Positions 52,421 to 62,094 of a DNA stretch of 64,000 nt are shown in pieces. The DNA comes from Cystobacter fuscus (lineage in GTDB: Bacteria > Myxococcota > Myxococcia > Myxococcales > Myxococcaceae): positions 4,216,001-4,280,000 of the forward strand of contig NZ_CP022098.1 of the NCBI RefSeq assembly GCF_002305875.1, given 5' to 3'. Position 1 is the stretch's first letter; every line of letters begins with the position of its first letter. The notes under the pieces are model-generated. The model had not been told where the DNA came from, searched no databases, and saw nothing but the letters and a program-made list of their open reading frames with translations. The position numbers and the translations under genes were made by a program.

Positions 52421-53677
52421 ATGGAGAACACCCGTCTGCTGGCCGAGGTCGATCCCGAAATCGCCCGTGCCATCCAGGACGAGACGCGGCGCCAGGAAGA
52501 AGGCCTGGAGCTGATCGCCTCGGAGAACTTCGTCAGCCCCGCGGTGATGGAAGCCGCGGGCTCGGTGCTCACGAACAAGTACGCGGAAGGCTACCCCGGC
52601 AAGCGCTACTACGGCGGCTGCGAGGTGGTGGACGTGGCCGAGACGCTCGCCATCTCCCGCGCCCGTGAGCTCTTCGGCGCCGAGTACGCCAACGTCCAGG
52701 CCCACTCGGGCAGCCAGGCGAACATGGGCGCCTACATGGCGCTGATGAAGCCGGGTGACACCCTGCTCGCGTTGGACTTGAACTCGGGCGGTCACCTCAC
52801 CCACGGCTCCGCGTTCAACTTCTCCGGCAAGCTGTACAAGGCCGTGCACTACGGCCTCACCCGGGACACCGAGACGATCGACTACGCGCAGGCGGCCGCC
52901 CTGGCCAAGGAGCACAAGCCGCGCGTGGTGGTGGTGGGCGCCTCGGCCTATCCGCGCATCATCGACTTCGCGAAGTTCCGCGAGATCGCCGACAGCGTGG
53001 GCGCGGCGCTCATGGTGGACATGGCGCACATCGCGGGCCTGGTGGCCGCGGGGCTGCATCCCTCGCCGGTGCCCCTGGCGGACATCGTCACCAGCACCAC
53101 CCACAAGACGCTGCGCGGCCCGCGCGGCGGCCTCGTGCTGAGCAAGGAGCCCTACGCCAAGACGCTCAACAGCCAGATCTTCCCGGGCATCCAGGGCGGC
53201 CCGCTCATGCACGTCATCGCCGCCAAGGCCGTGGCCTTCCGCGAGGCGCTCAGCCCCGAGTTCAAGGCCTACCAGAAGCAGATCGTCGCCAACGCCCAGG
53301 CGCTCGCCGAGGCGCTGCAGAAGGGCGGCCTGCGGCTGTGCTCGGGCGGCACGGACAACCACCTGATGCTCGTGGACCTGCGTCCCAAGAAGCTCGTGGG
53401 CAAGGTGGCCGAGGAGGTGCTCGGCAAGGCGGGCATCACGGTGAACAAGAACATGATTCCGTTCGATCCCGAGAAGCCCACGGTGACGTCGGGCGTGCGC
53501 ATCGGCACTCCGGCCCTCACCACGCGCGGCATGAAGGAGGCGGAGATGGCCACCGTGGGCGCGCTGGTGGTCGAGGCGCTGGACAACGCCTCGGACGAGC
53601 AGCGGCTGGCGAGCATCCGGGGCCGCATCCAGGAGTTCACCCGGAGCTTCCCGCTCTACGCCTCGCGCCTGAAGTAG
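52421..53677 (+). CDS. glyA: Serine hydroxymethyltransferase
   Basis: 418 residues from ATG 52421 (GAGGAGA upstream). PLP-binding Lys in [14 protein letters not shown], with [15 protein letters not shown] and [17 protein letters not shown] near the start. Converts serine and tetrahydrofolate to glycine and methylene-THF in the cytoplasm. The stop is nine bases before nrdR. Confidence 0.98.
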   Translation: MENTRLLAEVDPEIARAIQDETRRQEEGLELIASENFVSPAVMEAAGSVLTNKYAEGYPGKRYYGGCEVVDVAETLAISRARELFGAEYANVQAHSGSQANMGAYMALMKPGDTLLALDLNSGGHLTHGSAFNFSGKLYKAVHYGLTRDTETIDYAQAAALAKEHKPRVVVVGASAYPRIIDFAKFREIADSVGAALMVDMAHIAGLVAAGLHPSPVPLADIVTSTTHKTLRGPRGGLVLSKEPYAKTLNSQIFPGIQGGPLMHVIAAKAVAFREALSPEFKAYQKQIVANAQALAEALQKGGLRLCSGGTDNHLMLVDLRPKKLVGKVAEEVLGKAGITVNKNMIPFDPEKPTVTSGVRIGTPALTTRGMKEAEMATVGALVVEALDNASDEQRLASIRGRIQEFTRSFPLYASRLK

Positions 53678-53685
53678 CGCGTGCC

Positions 53686-54183
53686 ATGCGTTGCCCCTTC
53701 TGCCAGGACCCCGAGAACAAGGTCATCGACTCGCGCGAGTCGCATGAGGGCTCCGTCATCCGCCGGCGCCGCGAGTGTCTGCAATGCAAGCGGCGCTTCA
53801 CCACGTACGAGCGCGTGGAGGAAATCTACCCGCTCATCGTGAAGAAGGACGGCCGGCGCGAGACGTTCGATCGGGACAAGCTGCTCGCGGGGTTGCAGAA
53901 GGCGTGCGAGAAGCGGCCGGTGTCGGCGGACCAGCTCGAGGAGACGCTGGTCGCCGTGGAGCGGCTGCTGCAAGGGGTGGGGGAGAAGGAAGTGCCCTCG
54001 TCGGTCATCGGCGAGGAGGTGATGCGTCGGCTGCACGCACTGGACGAGGTGGCCTATGTGCGCTTCGCCTCGGTGTACCGGAGCTTCCGTGACATCACCG
54101 AGTTCATGGCGGAGCTCAAGGACTTGCTGTCGGACCGGACGCGCGAGCACAAGCCGCCGCGTCCACCGGACAAGGACGGGTAA
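53686..54183 (+). CDS. nrdR: Transcriptional repressor NrdR
   Basis: 165 residues. N-terminal zinc ribbon [15 protein letters not shown]...[13 protein letters not shown] followed by the ATP-cone ([20 protein letters not shown]). Represses ribonucleotide reductase genes when dATP is high. glyA-nrdR-ribD is a common order; spacing is nine and seven bases, so this is one operon. Confidence 0.97.
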   Translation: MRCPFCQDPENKVIDSRESHEGSVIRRRRECLQCKRRFTTYERVEEIYPLIVKKDGRRETFDRDKLLAGLQKACEKRPVSADQLEETLVAVERLLQGVGEKEVPSSVIGEEVMRRLHALDEVAYVRFASVYRSFRDITEFMAELKDLLSDRTREHKPPRPPDKDG

Positions 54184-54189
54184 CGGGCG

Positions 54190-55365
54190 ATGCGGCTCTT
54201 GACGCGAGCACGGTTGCAGGCGGGGCGCGCCCCCCGGGCCAAGCGCACGGCGGATTTCGATCGGGCGGTGGCCGAGTTCTTCATGCGCCTGGCGCTGGAG
54301 GAGGCCGCCAAGGGGCTCGGCCGCACCAGCCCCAACCCGGTGGTGGGCGCGGTGCTGGTGAAGGGCGGCCGCATCATCGCGCGCGGCTATCACCGCCGGG
54401 CCGGCACGGCGCACGCCGAGGTGGTGGCGCTGGAGGCCGCGGGTGGCAAGGCTCGCGGCGCGGATCTCTACACGACACTGGAGCCGTGTGATCACTACGG
54501 GCGCACGCCGCCGTGCAGCCAGGCGTTGATCGACGCGGGCGTGCGCCGGGTCATCACCGCCTCGTCGGATCCCAACCCCAAGGTGAATGGCAAGGGCGTC
54601 GCCCGGCTGCGGCGTGCTGGCGTGGAGGTGCTCACCGGGGTGCTCAAGGACGAGGCGGATCAGCTCAACCGCCCCTTCTTCAAGGCGATGCGCACCGGCC
54701 TGCCCTTCGTCACGCTCAAGGCGGCGGTGACGCTGGACGGCAAGCTGGCCACGGCCACGGGTGACTCGCGCTGGGTGACGGGAGAGGAGGCCCGCGCCTG
54801 GGTGCACCGGCTGCGCGATCGGGTGGACGTCATCCTCGTGGGGGCCACCACCGCCCGCCGGGACAACCCCCAGCTCACCACGCGCCTGCCCGAGAGCGCG
54901 GGGAAGGATCCGGTGCGCGTGGTGGTGGACTCGCACTTGCGTCTGCCCTCGACGCTCCAGGTCTTCACCCAGCGCTCCCCCGCGCGCACCGTGGTGGCCA
55001 CGCTGGAGGATCCCTCGGCTCGCAAGGCCAAACGCTTCCTGGCGACGGGCACCGACGTCTGGCAGCTCCCGGAGAAGCAGGGCCGCGTGGATCTCGAGGC
55101 CCTCATGCGCCGTCTCGCCCGGGAGGGCCTGAACCACGTCCTGGTGGAGGGAGGCGCGGAGATGTACGGCTCGTTCCTGCGCGAGGAACTGGCGGATGAG
55201 CTGCTGCTCTTCGTCGCCCCCAAGCTGATCGGCGGCGAGGGCCTGTCCTGGTCGGGATCGCTGGGCGTCAAGCAGATGGCGCGGGCGCTCACCGTGGGCG
55301 CGCTGTCCATGGAGCAGGTCGGCACCGACCTGCTGTTGCGCGCCCGGCTCGACCCCGCGCGGTGA
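54190..55365 (+). CDS. ribD: Bifunctional riboflavin deaminase/reductase RibD
   Basis: 391 residues. The N-terminal deaminase has the zinc motif HAEVVAL with PCDHYGRTPPC, and SPNPVVGAVLV. The C-terminal reductase has FVTLKAAVTLDGKLAT, SRWVTGEEARAWVHRLR and HVLVEGGAEMYGSFL. Catalyses the second and third steps of riboflavin synthesis. A ~23-residue basic N-terminal extension precedes the deaminase. The next riboflavin gene is 7.8 kb downstream, beyond the terpene locus. Confidence 0.96.
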   Translation: MRLLTRARLQAGRAPRAKRTADFDRAVAEFFMRLALEEAAKGLGRTSPNPVVGAVLVKGGRIIARGYHRRAGTAHAEVVALEAAGGKARGADLYTTLEPCDHYGRTPPCSQALIDAGVRRVITASSDPNPKVNGKGVARLRRAGVEVLTGVLKDEADQLNRPFFKAMRTGLPFVTLKAAVTLDGKLATATGDSRWVTGEEARAWVHRLRDRVDVILVGATTARRDNPQLTTRLPESAGKDPVRVVVDSHLRLPSTLQVFTQRSPARTVVATLEDPSARKAKRFLATGTDVWQLPEKQGRVDLEALMRRLAREGLNHVLVEGGAEMYGSFLREELADELLLFVAPKLIGGEGLSWSGSLGVKQMARALTVGALSMEQVGTDLLLRARLDPAR

Positions 55366-55384
55366 GCGCGCGGGGGGCGTGTGC

Positions 55385-56806
55385 TCAGGCCGTGCCCGAG
55401 AGCTGGATCCGGGGCACCTGGGCCTGGGGCAGGCGTGGCCGCAGGTTCAGCCACATGCCGTCCTTGGTGCGCAGGTTGGTGCTGACGCGCTCCTGGGGCA
55501 GGCGTCCCGGGACGGAGGACAGCTCGTAGCGCGAGACGATGCGGGCCATGATGAGCATGCCCTCGAGCAGCGAGAACTCCTTGGCGATGCACTGGCGCTG
55601 GCCCGAGCCGAACGGCAGCCACGCGAGCTTGTGCCGGCCCTCCGAGCGCTCCGGCGTGAAGCGATCCGGATCGAACGTCAGCGGATCGTCCCAGATGCCC
55701 GGGTGGCGGTGGATGAGGCGCGTGAAGATCACCATCATGACGCCCGGAGGAATCCGGTACCCGTCGATCTCATCCTCCACCACCGACAGGCGCGGCAGCC
55801 ACACCGAGGGCGAGTGGATGCGCAGTGCCTCCTGCAACACGTTGCGGGTGTAGGGCATCCGCATCAGATCCGCGAAGCCAGGCCTGCGTGTGCCCACGAC
55901 GGCATCCAGCTCCACCCGCACCTTGTCGGTGACCTCCGGGTGCTGGGTGAGCGCGTGCAACACCCAGGTCATGCCCGCCGCGGTCGTGTCGTAGCCCGCG
56001 ATGAAGAAGCCGAGGGCCTCGTCGCGCAGCTGCTCGTTGGTCATCCGCTCGCCGGACTCTCCATCCACCGCCTGTAGCAACAGCGAGAGCAGGTTGTCCT
56101 CGCCCGAGGCCTGTTCGCGTCCCCGCTCGATGAGCCGCCGCATGATCTCGTCGATCATCTTGATCGACTCGCGGTAGCGTTGCCGGCCAGGGACCGGCAT
56201 CCATTCCGGCAGGGAGTGCGTCACCATCCCCGCGATGAAGTACTCGAGGATGAAGGAGAACGCCTGGGCGACCTTCTCCGCGTCATCCTTGTCCAGCCCG
56301 GAGCCGAACAGGGTGCGCACCAGCACGGTCATCGTCACCCGGGACAGGGCGACCGAGACGTCGAAGGGCTTGCCCTCCAGGGCCGCCAGATCCCACTCCA
56401 GCAGACACTCGTCGATGGCCTCCACCATCGTGTCCGTCATCAGGCTCACGCGCTGATGATGGAACGAGGGCTGGATCATGCGCCGCTGCCGCTTCCAGAA
56501 GGCCCCCTCGCTCATGGGCAGCGCGTTGCCCATGAACGTCCGCATCGAGTCCCACATGGGTCCGCCCTTGGAGTACTTGTGAGCGTGCTCCACGAGGACG
56601 TGATGGACGTAGCGGGGATGGCACAGGCCAATCACCTGGGTGAAGCCCAGGTCCATGCTGAAGATGTCGCCATGCTCGCGCTGGGCCTGCTCCATGAAGG
56701 ACAGCGGGTTGGCAATCAAGCGAGGCAGGCATCCCACCAGGGGGAGGGAGGAAACCCTTGGGGGCAGTGATCGATCTGATGACGTTTGGGATGTGGTCTC
56801 GCTCAT
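55385..56806 (-). CDS. Cytochrome P450 (bacterial class, terpene locus)
   Basis: 473 residues. I-helix AGYDTT (270-275), ExxR in EALR, PERF-like DPDRFTPERS, and heme-binding FGSGQRQC with ligand Cys406. The N-terminal proline-rich hinge LPPRVSSLPLVG is typical. Needs separate redox partners, none of which is encoded nearby. It ends 19 bp from ribD, convergently, and diverges from a second P450. Probably tailors the product of the terpene synthase. Confidence 0.93.
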   Translation of the reverse strand: MSETTSQTSSDRSLPPRVSSLPLVGCLPRLIANPLSFMEQAQREHGDIFSMDLGFTQVIGLCHPRYVHHVLVEHAHKYSKGGPMWDSMRTFMGNALPMSEGAFWKRQRRMIQPSFHHQRVSLMTDTMVEAIDECLLEWDLAALEGKPFDVSVALSRVTMTVLVRTLFGSGLDKDDAEKVAQAFSFILEYFIAGMVTHSLPEWMPVPGRQRYRESIKMIDEIMRRLIERGREQASGEDNLLSLLLQAVDGESGERMTNEQLRDEALGFFIAGYDTTAAGMTWVLHALTQHPEVTDKVRVELDAVVGTRRPGFADLMRMPYTRNVLQEALRIHSPSVWLPRLSVVEDEIDGYRIPPGVMMVIFTRLIHRHPGIWDDPLTFDPDRFTPERSEGRHKLAWLPFGSGQRQCIAKEFSLLEGMLIMARIVSRYELSSVPGRLPQERVSTNLRTKDGMWLNLRPRLPQAQVPRIQLSGTA

Positions 56807-57270
56807 GCGTGTCCCCCTGCGACGCCTTTCCGAATCAAGGGTGGCGGAGAGTGTCCGGAGGGCCCCTTGAGCCGCTCCCGGAGTTCAGGTCCTCGCACCT
56901 TAACATGGTCAACAGTCCCCACGAGCCAGGGGGGGTCTCAATATCCGAGAAGACACATGCCTCGCTTCCATGCCCGATCGCGTCCTGTCCCCACGCCTCT
57001 TCGGGCAAGCCGCCTCCGTCGGGTCTGAAAGCAATCTCACGGAAGAATTTCAATATGGCGGTGCTCCGGGCGCGCCAGGGTCGCACGTCGCGCGAAGCGT
57101 GGAGGAGGGCCTGGCCGTCCTGGGGAGACGCGCTGTTCGTGCCGCGTGCGTGGGGTGACCTGCCCTCGCGGGCGAAGCGGATGGCCCGGGGATGTCCTGG
57201 GGTGGATGACGCGGAGCAGCCCTCGGAGTTGTTCTCGACAGCCGAGAGGCCGACTACTAGTGTCGGTCGC
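56807..57270. other. 464-bp divergent region between the two terpene-locus P450 genes
   Basis: No convincing gene. It should hold both P450 promoters. CCGAC and GTCGG flank TACTAGT at 57250-57266, just before the second P450 start, a possible regulator site. An AT-richer patch (AATTTCAATATGG near 57047) stands out. In-frame codons upstream of 57271 exist but have poor coding character. Confidence 0.4.
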
Positions 57271-58521
57271 GTGCCAAGTCCGACCAACTCAGACTCGTCG
57301 CTGCAGGGGCTCTCGCTCAATCCCATCAGCCCCGAGAACCTCGTCAATCCGATTCCGCTCTACAAAGCGTTACGTGAGAGCGAGCCGGTGTACTGGTCGG
57401 ACACGGTGCACGCCTGGCTCGTCACGCGCTATGCCGACGTGGTGGCGTGCTTTCGCGATCCGCGGTTGAGCGCCAATCGCACCAACTTCTACGAGCAACA
57501 GCTCCAGGGGATGGGTGGGGACGTGGCCGGCGAGTTCCTCAAGTCGGCCCGGTTGCAGATGACCATGCGCGATGGCGCGGACCACATCCGCGTGCGTCGG
57601 CAGGCCAGTCCGGGCTTCACCCCGCAGGGGCTCGACACCTACCGTCCCGCCATCCGCCAGTTCATGGGCATGCTGCTGGATCGCGTGCAGGAGTGGGGGC
57701 ACATGGACGTGGTGAAGGAGATTTCGTACCAGCTCCCGCCGCTCGTCATCGCCGAGTTCCTCAACATCCCCGCGCAAGACCGGGAGCGCTTCCAGGCCTG
57801 GGCCCGACCCCTGGCGGACTTCGCCAATCCGAAGCCGGGCGTGAACATGCAGGACGTGGCCCGTGAGGCGAGCCGGGTCACCGTGGAGATGAACGCCTAC
57901 CTGGCGGAGCGGATCGAGGAGCGCCGTCACCATCCAGGCAGCGACATGCTCAGCCTGATGATCCACGCCCAGGAACTGGGCCGGATGACGGAGGATGATC
58001 TCGCGGCCAACACGCTGCTCATCCTCACCGCGGGACACCTGACCACCACGGATCAGATCAGCAACGGCGTCTACGATCTGCTCTCCCATCCCGAGCAGCG
58101 CCAGAAGCTGCAGAATGACCGTACCCTGTTGCGCTCCGCCGTGGAGGAGATGCTGCGCTTCTCCCCCGCGGTCCCCTTCGCCTTCCGCGTCGCCGCGCAG
58201 GACTTCACGTTGCATGGCAAGGACATCCGCAAGGGCGACACCGTGTTCCTCGGGCTGGCCGCGGCCAACCGGGACCCCTCGGTCTTCACGGATCCCGAAA
58301 CGTTCGACATTACCCGGGACAGCGTCCAGCAGAAGCACCTGACCTTCGCGTTCGGCGCGCACCACTGCCTGGGCGCGGGTCTGGCCCGCCGCGAGATGGA
58401 GATCTCCATCGAGATGCTCCTGGATCGACTGCCCCAGGTGCGTCTGGACGAGACGAAGAAGCCCCAGCACAAGGTCGGCCTCGTCTTCCGCAGCTTCAAC
58501 TCGCTTCATCTGGACTGGTGA
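57271..58521 (+). CDS. Cytochrome P450 with atypical I-helix (AGHLTT)
   Basis: 416 residues from GTG 57271. ExxR in EEMLRF and a heme site FAFGAHHCLG with ligand Cys366 identify a soluble bacterial P450 of the CYP107/CYP105-like group. The I-helix reads A254-G-H-L-T-T259, so the conserved acid before the Thr is Leu. That acid normally helps proton delivery for oxygen activation. The heme motif also has Ala where Gly is usual (FAFG for FGFG). Likely part of the terpene pathway. Confidence 0.9.
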   Translation: MPSPTNSDSSLQGLSLNPISPENLVNPIPLYKALRESEPVYWSDTVHAWLVTRYADVVACFRDPRLSANRTNFYEQQLQGMGGDVAGEFLKSARLQMTMRDGADHIRVRRQASPGFTPQGLDTYRPAIRQFMGMLLDRVQEWGHMDVVKEISYQLPPLVIAEFLNIPAQDRERFQAWARPLADFANPKPGVNMQDVAREASRVTVEMNAYLAERIEERRHHPGSDMLSLMIHAQELGRMTEDDLAANTLLILTAGHLTTTDQISNGVYDLLSHPEQRQKLQNDRTLLRSAVEEMLRFSPAVPFAFRVAAQDFTLHGKDIRKGDTVFLGLAAANRDPSVFTDPETFDITRDSVQQKHLTFAFGAHHCLGAGLARREMEISIEMLLDRLPQVRLDETKKPQHKVGLVFRSFNSLHLDW

Positions 58522-58762
58522 CGGCCGCCGCGCGGGTGGCTCGGACCGGCGGGGGGGTTCCATGCCGGGTCAGCGACCAAGGAGGCTGGATTTTCGGGCG
58601 GAGAGGGACGGATCGGGCTGGCGACTTGCTCCCGGACCCCCGTCCGATTGATGATGGGGGAGCGTACCGGTGCATGAACCTCCCCACGGCCACACGAATG
58701 GTGCCTGAGCCCACACCCTGACCTGGGAATTCCTGCCGCAGGTGCAGACCTGGAAGAACGCC

Positions 58763-60583
58763 ATGCCCGCCGACAAACAGATCACTCAGACCATCAACAA
58801 GATCTTCCTCATCCGACAGTTCTTCGGATCGATCATCTTGTCCCCCGCGACGACCTACCTCATCAACAACCTCTCGGGGCTGACGGACGATGAGATGTCG
58901 AAGACGACCAAGTTCACGATGCCCATCGTGTTCGGCCTCTTCAGTCTGATCGTCCCCTACCTGGTGATGAACTATACGATCCGGCGGGCGTTCTCCACCC
59001 TGCGGGGGGATCACGAAGGGTCCAAGATCGAGCGGTTGTTGAAGATTCCCGGCCAGCTCGAGGCGCTGATGATCCTGTGCGCCATCCTGGGGTCCACGTT
59101 CTACATCACCGTTCCCATCCTCTTTCACAAGAAGAGCCTGGCACCCATCCCGTGGGTGTTGAGCACGACGCTGCTCGTGTTGATGCTCAACTTCATCAAC
59201 GAGCGGTTGATCTACGAGCGCATCCTGCGCCCCTTCGCCATCGAGGAGTTCCACAAGCACCCCAAGGCGGTCATCCGGGGAACGGGCTTCTTCTGGCCGC
59301 GCATGAAGTGGTACCTGCCCTACGCCTTCGGCGTCTTCGTCGCCTCCACGCTGATGCTCAGCACGACGATCATCGCCAAGCAGGTCATCATCACCTTCGA
59401 CGAACTCAACCAGGTGATGCAGACGGATGCCGCGCACATCGGCGAGCACATCAGCCGGGTCGTCGATCTGGTCGTCCAGCGCGCCGCGATCCCGCTCTCG
59501 CTCATGGGTGGCTACCTGCTCGCCATCTCGTCCATCGCCGCGTGGTTGCTGGCGCGCCGGCAGGAGCTGGGCGCCCTGAGCGTGCAGGAGGCCATCGAGG
59601 GTCTGGCGTCTGGCTCGCCCAAGCTGCCGGATTGGATCTCCACCGACGAGATCGGCGATCTGGCGGGCTCCACCTCGCGCGCCTTCGAGAAGCTCAGCGC
59701 CTTCTCGCTGTCGCTGGGTGAGTCGGCCAACTCGCTGCGTGGTTCGGCCGAGCGCCTGGGCTCGTCCGCGAGCGAGCAGAGCACGGTGCTCACGCGGCAG
59801 GCCGCCGCGCTTCAGGAGACGCAGGTCACCGCGCAGGAGATCAAGCAGACCTCCGAGCTCGCCTCGCAGAAGGCGGAGAACGTGCTGCAGCAGACCACCC
59901 GCGCCAATCAGATCAGCACCGAGGCGGTGGCGGCCGTGCGCACCAGCCTCGAGGAGATCCAGGAAGTCGGCCAGCAGGTGGCCAAGATGGCCAGCTCCAT
60001 CCAGTCCCTGGAGAAGAAGACGCAGCAGATCGCCAGCATCACCCGCACGGTGAAGGACCTGGCGGACCAGTCCAACATGCTCGCGCTCAACGCCGCCATC
60101 GAGGCGGTGCGCTCGGGCGAGCACGGCAAGGGCTTTGGCGTCGTGGCGCGTGAAATCCGCGCGCTGGCCGACCAGTCCATCCGCGCCACCAACAACGTGA
60201 ACAGCATCCTGTTGGACATCGGCAACGCCATGCGCTCGACGGCGGCCATGACGACCAAGGGCTACGAGAAGGTCGAGCTGAGCCTCAAGGGCATCAAGGG
60301 CTTCGAGGGCAGCATCCAGCAGCTGTCCTCCATCGTGCGGGACAACGCGGACTCCATCCGGCAGATCACCGCGGCCGTGACGCAGCAGAACGTGGGCATC
60401 AGCCAGATCTTCCAGGCCGTCAATGATCTCAACAACATGATGGAACAGACGATGGGCCAGATGCAGACCTCGGAAGAGGCCTCCACCGTCGTGCAGAGCG
60501 TGGCGGACCAGGTGTCGGGTCTCGTCACCTCGTACGGCTGGAAGGAAGCCGCCGAGCGCGCTCGTCAGAACCGCACCACCTGA
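58763..60583 (+). CDS. Multi-pass methyl-accepting chemotaxis-like protein
   Basis: 606 residues from ATG 58763 (GGAAG upstream). The first ~270 residues carry about six hydrophobic helices (for example [20 protein letters not shown] and [20 protein letters not shown]) and no large periplasmic sensor. A HAMP-like segment follows (~275-325), then a long coiled-coil signalling domain whose hairpin tip reads [20 protein letters not shown] and [20 protein letters not shown]. It would signal to a CheA kinase, possibly sensing a membrane-borne cue. Its place within a terpene locus is unexpected. Confidence 0.88.
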   Translation: MPADKQITQTINKIFLIRQFFGSIILSPATTYLINNLSGLTDDEMSKTTKFTMPIVFGLFSLIVPYLVMNYTIRRAFSTLRGDHEGSKIERLLKIPGQLEALMILCAILGSTFYITVPILFHKKSLAPIPWVLSTTLLVLMLNFINERLIYERILRPFAIEEFHKHPKAVIRGTGFFWPRMKWYLPYAFGVFVASTLMLSTTIIAKQVIITFDELNQVMQTDAAHIGEHISRVVDLVVQRAAIPLSLMGGYLLAISSIAAWLLARRQELGALSVQEAIEGLASGSPKLPDWISTDEIGDLAGSTSRAFEKLSAFSLSLGESANSLRGSAERLGSSASEQSTVLTRQAAALQETQVTAQEIKQTSELASQKAENVLQQTTRANQISTEAVAAVRTSLEEIQEVGQQVAKMASSIQSLEKKTQQIASITRTVKDLADQSNMLALNAAIEAVRSGEHGKGFGVVAREIRALADQSIRATNNVNSILLDIGNAMRSTAAMTTKGYEKVELSLKGIKGFEGSIQQLSSIVRDNADSIRQITAAVTQQNVGISQIFQAVNDLNNMMEQTMGQMQTSEEASTVVQSVADQVSGLVTSYGWKEAAERARQNRTT

Positions 60584-60630
60584 GCCGCGCGTCCGGTCTT
60601 CTCGTACTCCTCCATCTTCGGATCAGGGAC

Positions 60631-62073
60631 ATGTCAAAGGGCACATTCTCGTCGGCCTCCAGGCGGTTTGGAGGCCGGCATGCGGTGGTCATCGGCGGGA
60701 GCATGGCGGGCATGGCCGCCAGCCGCGCCCTGGCGTCACACTTCGAGCGGGTCACCCTGATCGAACGGGATCGGCTCCCGGAGAAGCCCGAGCTGCGCAA
60801 GGGATTGCCCCAGGAGCAGCAGGCCCACGGCATCCTGGCCAAGGCCGTGGAGATCCTCGAGGGGTACTTCCCCGGGCTGTGGCAGCAGATGGTGGCCGCG
60901 GGCTCCAACGTCCTGGACATGTCCGACGTGGCGCTGTACCGGGGCGGCATCTGGCAGGCCCGCGCCACGCCGGGGCTGACGCTCTACATCCAGACCCGGA
61001 CCCTGCTGGACTCGGTGATCCGCTCCCGCGTCCGGGAGATCTCCAACCTCCAGATCCTGGACGAGTGCGAGGTCGTCAAGCCCGTGGTGACGAGCAACCG
61101 CGTCGCCGTCTGGGGCGTGGAGGTGCGTCGCCGCAAGCAGGAGGCCACGGAGATCCTCGAGGCGGATCTCGTCGTGGACGCGACGGGCCGCGGCTCGCGC
61201 ATGCCCCGCTGGCTCGAGGAGCTGGGACTGCCCCGCGTGGAGGAGACCCACGTGCGGATCGACGTGGGCTACGCCAGCCGCAAGGTGCGCAAGCTCCAGG
61301 GGGTCACCACCAACTGGAAGACGCTCTCCATCTTCCCGACGGCTCCGCGGGAGACGCGCCTGGGCGCGCTCGCCCCGGTGGAGGGGGACACCTGGCTGGT
61401 GACCCTGGCTGGCGCCCTGGGAGACCACGCTCCGGGTGACGAGGCGGGCTTCCTGGAGTTCGCCCGGGCCCTGCCGCAGCCGCACGTCTACGAGATGCTC
61501 CGGCGCTGCGAGCCCGTGTCTCCGGTGGCCGCTCACAAGTTTCCCTCCAGCATGCGCCGGCACTACGAGCGCATGACGGGCATTCCCGAGGGGCTCGTGG
61601 TGCTGGGAGACGCCGTGTGCAGCCTCAACCCCATCTATGGGCAGGGCATGACGCTGTCCGTGCTGGCCGCCTCCCTGCTGGAGGAGTGCCTGTCGGAGCA
61701 GGCCCCGAGGGCGATGATGGGGTTCGGACGACGCTTCCAGGCGAAGCTCTCGCGCATGCACGACATGCCGTGGACGATGGGCGCGGGCGAGGATCTGGTC
61801 TACCCCTCGGTGGAAGGACCCCGCCCCCTGTGGTGGAAGGCGATGCAGGGAGCTTCCGGGCATCTGCAGTCGCTCGCGGCGTATGATCCGGTCGTCACCA
61901 CCGCGTTCGCCAAGGTGATGCACATGACGGGCTCGCCGCTGGAACTGGCCCACCCCTCCATGCTGCTGCGCATGGTGCGGGGTCCCCAGGGCGAGGGACC
62001 GGGAGAGTCCCCGGTGATGCAGTTCCCGGAGGGTTCCGCGCCTCCGTCCAAGACCGTGGCCAGTGTCGCCTGA
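60631..62073 (+). CDS. FAD-dependent oxidoreductase/monooxygenase
   Basis: 480 residues. FAD Rossmann motif VVIGGSMAGMAASRALA then VTLIERD; ADLVVDATGRGSRMP (DG-like motif); and GLVVLGDAVCSLNPIYGQGM, the GD FAD motif of p-hydroxybenzoate-hydroxylase/geranylgeranyl-reductase-like enzymes. Probably hydroxylates, epoxidises or reduces a lipophilic substrate. It is 21 bp from the terpene synthase on the same strand, so a terpene product is the likeliest substrate. Confidence 0.88.
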   Translation: MSKGTFSSASRRFGGRHAVVIGGSMAGMAASRALASHFERVTLIERDRLPEKPELRKGLPQEQQAHGILAKAVEILEGYFPGLWQQMVAAGSNVLDMSDVALYRGGIWQARATPGLTLYIQTRTLLDSVIRSRVREISNLQILDECEVVKPVVTSNRVAVWGVEVRRRKQEATEILEADLVVDATGRGSRMPRWLEELGLPRVEETHVRIDVGYASRKVRKLQGVTTNWKTLSIFPTAPRETRLGALAPVEGDTWLVTLAGALGDHAPGDEAGFLEFARALPQPHVYEMLRRCEPVSPVAAHKFPSSMRRHYERMTGIPEGLVVLGDAVCSLNPIYGQGMTLSVLAASLLEECLSEQAPRAMMGFGRRFQAKLSRMHDMPWTMGAGEDLVYPSVEGPRPLWWKAMQGASGHLQSLAAYDPVVTTAFAKVMHMTGSPLELAHPSMLLRMVRGPQGEGPGESPVMQFPEGSAPPSKTVASVA

Positions 62074-62094
62074 TCCCCCCGGAAACACCCTTCC

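Noticed and set aside
58522-58762. Small gene between the second P450 and the chemoreceptor-like gene
   Set aside because: No frame with coding character or ribosome-binding site.
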